Of a stretch of 64,000 nt of DNA, positions 60,393 to 64,000 are shown one piece after another. Under the pieces are notes generated by a model, which was not told the DNA's origin, made no database searches, and saw nothing but the letters and a program-made list of their open reading frames with translations. The first letter of the stretch is position 1; each line of letters begins with the position of its first letter. A program made the position numbers and the translations under genes. Where the stretch lies: NCBI GenBank assembly GCA_964034945.1, contig OZ035963.1, forward strand, positions 48,315,032 to 48,379,031. Direction: 5' to 3'. This stretch comes from Chrysopilus asiliformis. Lineage: Eukaryota > Arthropoda > Insecta > Diptera > Rhagionidae.

Positions 60393-60735
60393 CACGGCAA
60401 AAAATCTTGGAGTGAATTCCAATCAAAACTGGATTACGCTGGACCTATATGTAATCCAATGGAAAATTCTAATCCAATAATATGGATTGGAAATTTTTAT
60501 AAATTTATTTTTGGTTTAATTCAGTATTAAAGTCTAAAATTTTGATTAAATTGTAGACATTAATGTTAAAAGTACTTAAGTTCGATACATAATAAAAAAC
60601 TTTTCAAATATGACTGCAAAAAAGGCTAAAATATTTTCAAAAATTCGCATGCAATAAATTCCAATCCAAAATATGTATTAAGATTTCGTCAATATAATTT
60701 TTGGATTGAAAAATACTACAGGATTTTTTGCCGTG
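60393..60735. mobile_element. MITE with CACGGCAAAAAATC ends
   Basis: CACGGCAAAAAATC at the left is inverted at the right as GATTTTTTGCCGTG (one base shift). The interior carries several aattccaatc / ggattgg copies in both orientations. The left border lies in a poly(A) tract, hiding any duplication. Confidence 0.65.
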
Positions 60736-60999
60736 CACCTACACTTTTTATTGATTCTCTACCAACTACCAAAAATAGTTTAACTACCGATGAAAGTTGA
60801 CTATAACTGGGTCTGGTTAGATAAACTGACTACATTTTAGTAGCTAACTGTCTACGTTTGTCGGTAATTCAGCTATTTTGTGTAGTTTGCTGGAAATCAA
60901 CGAAAATTGTAGGTGAATTTACTAATCACTTTTTTCTGTGCATTAAAAAATGTTTTTACCATATTATATTAAAATATACACTCTCTTGCGATATTATTT

Positions 61000-62020
61000 A
61001 TCTCCCTTTCTCTCTCTCTCTATCTGTCCCTCTCTAATTCTAGCCCTCTCCCTTTCTTCTCCTTCTCTCTCTCCCTCTCTAATTCTAGCCCTCTCCCTTT
61101 CTTCTCCTTTTCTCTCTCCCTCTCTAATTCTAGCCCTTTCCCTTTCTTCTCTTTCTCTCTCTCCCTCTCTAATTCTAGCCCTCTCCCTGTTTTCTCCTTC
61201 TCTCTCTCCCTCTCTCTCTCCCTCTCTCTCCCTCTCCTCTATTCCTCTCTTTCTCTCTTCCTCTCTTTCTCTCTTCCTCTCTCTCCCCCCTGTCTCTCTC
61301 TCTACCCCCCTCTCTCTCTCTACCGCTCTCTCTCTACCGCTCTCCCTCTTTCTCACCCTCTCTCCCTCTCTATCTCCCCCTCTCCATCTCTATCTCCCCC
61401 TCTCCCTCTCTATCTCCCCCTCTCCCTCTCTATCTCTCCCTCTCTATCTCTCCCTCTCTCTCTCTCCCTCTCTCTCTCCCCCTCTCTCTCTCCCCCTCTC
61501 TCTCTCTCTCCCCCTCTCTCTCTCCCCCCCACTCTCTCCCTCTCTCTTTCTCACTCTGTATTCTCCATCTTCACTCTCTTGTCTCTATCTTGACTTTCTT
61601 CTCGCTTGTCTGCCTCTTACTTGTATATTTTCCTTTTTTGTGTCCCTCTTTCTCTGTGTCTTCTTGTTATTTTCTCCTTTTCTACTCTTTTTCTCTATCT
61701 TTTCTTTATCTCTGTCTTCTCCCCCTCTCTATATCTTTCTGTTTTTTCTATCTTTGTATTTTCCCTTTCTTTTCTCCATCTCTGTCTTTTCTTTCTCTTT
61801 CTCTATTTCTTCTTTCTTTTTCTCATTCTATCTCTTGTATTGTCTTCCTCTCTTTCTCTCACACGCTTCTGTCTTCCCTCTAATTTTCTACTCTCTAGAA
61901 TCTCTCTTTCCCCTCCCATCTTCTCTATCTTCTTTAGCCCCCCTTACAGGAACGATAAGATTCCTGTCGCTCCCACTCTTTGTCTCGGTCTCTTTATTTC
62001 TGCTTGTCTTTTCTCTCTCT
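61000..62020. repeat. 1-kb pyrimidine (CT) tract with an embedded 60-bp tandem repeat
   Basis: At 61030-61200 a unit containing ctctctaattctagccctct and ccctttcttctccttctctc repeats four times. The rest is irregular CT with almost no purines on the + strand for several hundred bases. It creates false open frames of up to 358 codons. No LINE remnant was seen at either border. Confidence 0.9.
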
Positions 62021-63469
62021 TTATGACACTACATCACAAGGTGCGAGTGACCCATCCTAATTCAAGGATTCGAAAAAAAATCTACTCTGCTGTCCACATC
62101 TACAACTGTACATGAATTGTGATTTCTTCTTAGTAATAATTTTGTCGTTTAGGTTCTAATAACATAAAATCCGAACTACCCGAGTTAATTCGAGCATGCA
62201 CTTTTTTGTCATTTACTGTCCGTGAAGTTGAATTGAGTACAGTAGTATACAAGTTCAATTGAGTAGCAGTTTTTTCTTTCGTTAAATTTAACTTGATTCA
62301 ATGATAACCCAAATTATTAGCATCTCTTTCGCTCCAAAACTAGAAAGACGAGTCCCAAATAAGGGTTCCTTACCCTATGCAACTTTTAAACTGATTGAAA
62401 TTAAATGCGATATTTTCACATTGAATTTTGTTATTGGCAAAATGCTTCACCACCATATTTATATACACAACTACAAAGTATAATCAAAATTGAACTGAAT
62501 ATAAGTTGATATTATTAAACGTTAAACGATCCCATACGGAGGCGAAGATATTTATTTAAGTAATATTGCAATTGATGGCATCCCATCACAATATAGAAAC
62601 AGCCAATCAACGATGATCGTGTTCGTTAAAATGATAAAAAAAAAGTTATCATTATGGTTGATATAAAATATAAAGAAACATTTACGATCAGCTCCATATT
62701 ATAATGATCAGCTTTGGTTGACCATATATTCGAATGGTAGAATTCGTTATCGTTTACTGAAATATTTAAGTATAGATAGTTATTGAGATAGATATTTCAA
62801 TGGATGACTGGCCGGCCAGATAGATAGAAGCATAGATAGATGGATGGATGGATGGATGGATGATTGGATGGATTGAACAAACTCTCGACATACAAATAAT
62901 CAAGTGATCGGAATAAATAAGGAAGCAATCAATTTACAACTATTACAATCTGAATATAAAATTTCCATTTCGTAAAACTTATTCAGTTTTTTATTGGTTA
63001 TTATTGGTTAGTTGAATATTGCATTGTATTATTTATTCACTTCACTTTGTTCACAATTCACTTATACACAAGATTTAAAATATATATTTGTAATACATTT
63101 GCATTTGATTTCTGTGGGTTTTCGTTTTGTGGTTTTCCGATTTACTTCTGGACACAGTGTAGGATTTTTTCTTTCGTTAATCAATTGAGTGAGTGGGCTG
63201 ACAAAGGAAATGATAATAAAAAATAAATTAAATCAATGATTGAGTTCGATTCTTTTTCAAAAAATCTCCATTAATTGCTTCTTACCATAAATTGATGGCT
63301 CTTAAAGAACAATGAGCCATACTTATACAAGTATGATGACAAAGAGACAAAAAAAAAACACTGTGTGAAATTAAGATAGATTTTAATATTCATTCAATAT
63401 TACTTAAAATGTGTATATGGTAGTTATCCGATTTCCTATCGAGACCAACATAATATGGTTGCAGCAAAC
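62021..63469. other. No feature recognised apart from (ATGG)n
   Basis: AT-rich intron; several short GATA-like runs (gatagatag...) near 62770-62840. Confidence 0.55.
62838..62876. repeat. (ATGG)n microsatellite
   Basis: tagatggatggatggatggatgattggatgg. Simple sequence. Confidence 0.9.
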
Positions 63470-63471
63470 TA

Positions 63472-63743
63472 CACTCAGAAAAATGGAGGCTAACTCGACG
63501 ACCTACATACGGCGTAATTGGCCTCGGGCAGGCGCGCGTTCGCCTGCATGCGGGCAAGTAAAACTGAGTTGACCTGTGGTCGGAGAAATTCTGAAATTAA
63601 GTCACCAGCAGGTGAAGTAGGGCATTGGGAGCTGCACGAGTTGACCTTAGATAGGTTAACTCTGACGGCTAGCTGGCTTACAGACACCTCTGTAAGGTCA
63701 GAGTTAACCTGACAAAAAGTTGACCTGGACATTTTTCTGAGTG
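63472..63743. mobile_element. TA-flanked MITE, CACTCAGAAAAAT family, copy 2
   Basis: Ends as in copy 1 with TA at 63470-63471 and 63744-63745. Over 272 bases it differs from copy 1 by one 5-base gap and a handful of substitutions. The two copies lie over 52 kb apart in the same orientation within the introns of one gene. Confidence 0.85.
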
Positions 63744-64000
63744 TATGTAATTTTATTCATGACACATGAATTTCACTGAAATAAGTTTGTTGTCCCCGCA
63801 TTAGTCTATATTTCTATATTTCGGAGATCCGAAAACTCTTCCGAACTCTGTAGCTGAACGATTACTAGTAAGGCTATTGTTTTATTATTGCAGTTATTTA
63901 CTCTGCACATCAGCAATTTTGTTGCTAAAGATTTGACAATCTTTTTACGATAATCGCTGATTCCGAATGTGCAAATGGTTTGGTCAGATTGGCTATAGTT

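Larger units (their letters stand above)
19643..64000 (+). other. ct: Intron of cut downstream of the exon (partial)
   Basis: The next exon should begin with residues like IKALLDELQRLRAQ. No such segment preceded by an acceptor was seen to the end of the window, so the intron is at least 44.3 kb. Large introns are known for fly cut. Content is repeats and unclassified AT-rich sequence, listed separately. Confidence 0.7.

Noticed and set aside
60950..62026. 358-codon Ser/Leu open frame
   Set aside because: It is translation of a CT tract, with no start context or domain.
19643..64000. Next cut exon (IKALLDELQRLRAQ-like)
   Set aside because: No segment with those codons behind an acceptor was seen; a spliced search with a protein profile would be decisive.

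Overview
The window is eukaryotic, AT-rich and almost entirely non-coding. One coding exon can be supported, at 18728-19642 on the + strand. It opens with the peptide RATLAEKEVNTLKEQLS and closes with AAKEKE. From memory these match the N-terminal region of the Drosophila homeobox transcription factor Cut (gene cut, ct; CUX/CDP family). Between them lies a long Asn/Ser/Gln-rich low-complexity stretch. Both ends have good splice sites and both are in phase 0. The window is therefore one internal exon of a cut orthologue plus at least 18.7 kb of the intron before it and at least 44.3 kb of the intron after it. The homopolymer-rich exon, huge introns and repeat types suggest a dipteran insect; the sequence alone does not settle the species.

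Layout. 1-18727: upstream intron, carrying TTAA-flanked (piggyBac-type) MITEs, a (CAGTCAGTCAAT)n array inside Helitron remnants, a deleted pogo-like transposon with a spliced 5' leader, TAA-flanked elements, two TA-flanked MITE families with CACTC-type ends, a fold-back element, a tRNA-derived SINE, and two copies of a family with CCCGTATGGTGA ends. 18728-19642: the cut exon. 19643-64000: downstream intron. It holds three more copies of the CCCGTATGGTGA family, a GGGTAGGGTGGG-ended element, a complete small Helitron (24574-25165), a hAT-type element with a perfect 8-bp target duplication (32455-32757), a nested complex at 34280-36112, three 3' ends of a probable RTE-type LINE (two running into long CT/GA microsatellites; a fourth lies upstream at 11267-11350), a 72-bp tandem array that keeps a reading frame (42445-43690), an internally deleted mariner-like transposon (47018-47930), four more TTAA MITEs (36739, 39366, 54029 and 57245), and a 1-kb pyrimidine tract (61000-62020).

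There are no gene partnerships to describe. The biology visible is one exon of a developmental regulator surrounded by introns that have collected many small non-autonomous DNA transposons, several nested in each other. I saw no RNA genes beyond tRNA-derived sequences, no CRISPR array and no complete transposase. Long open frames elsewhere come from tandem repeats or simple sequence. Intronic enhancers are likely in this gene but cannot be recognised by eye.
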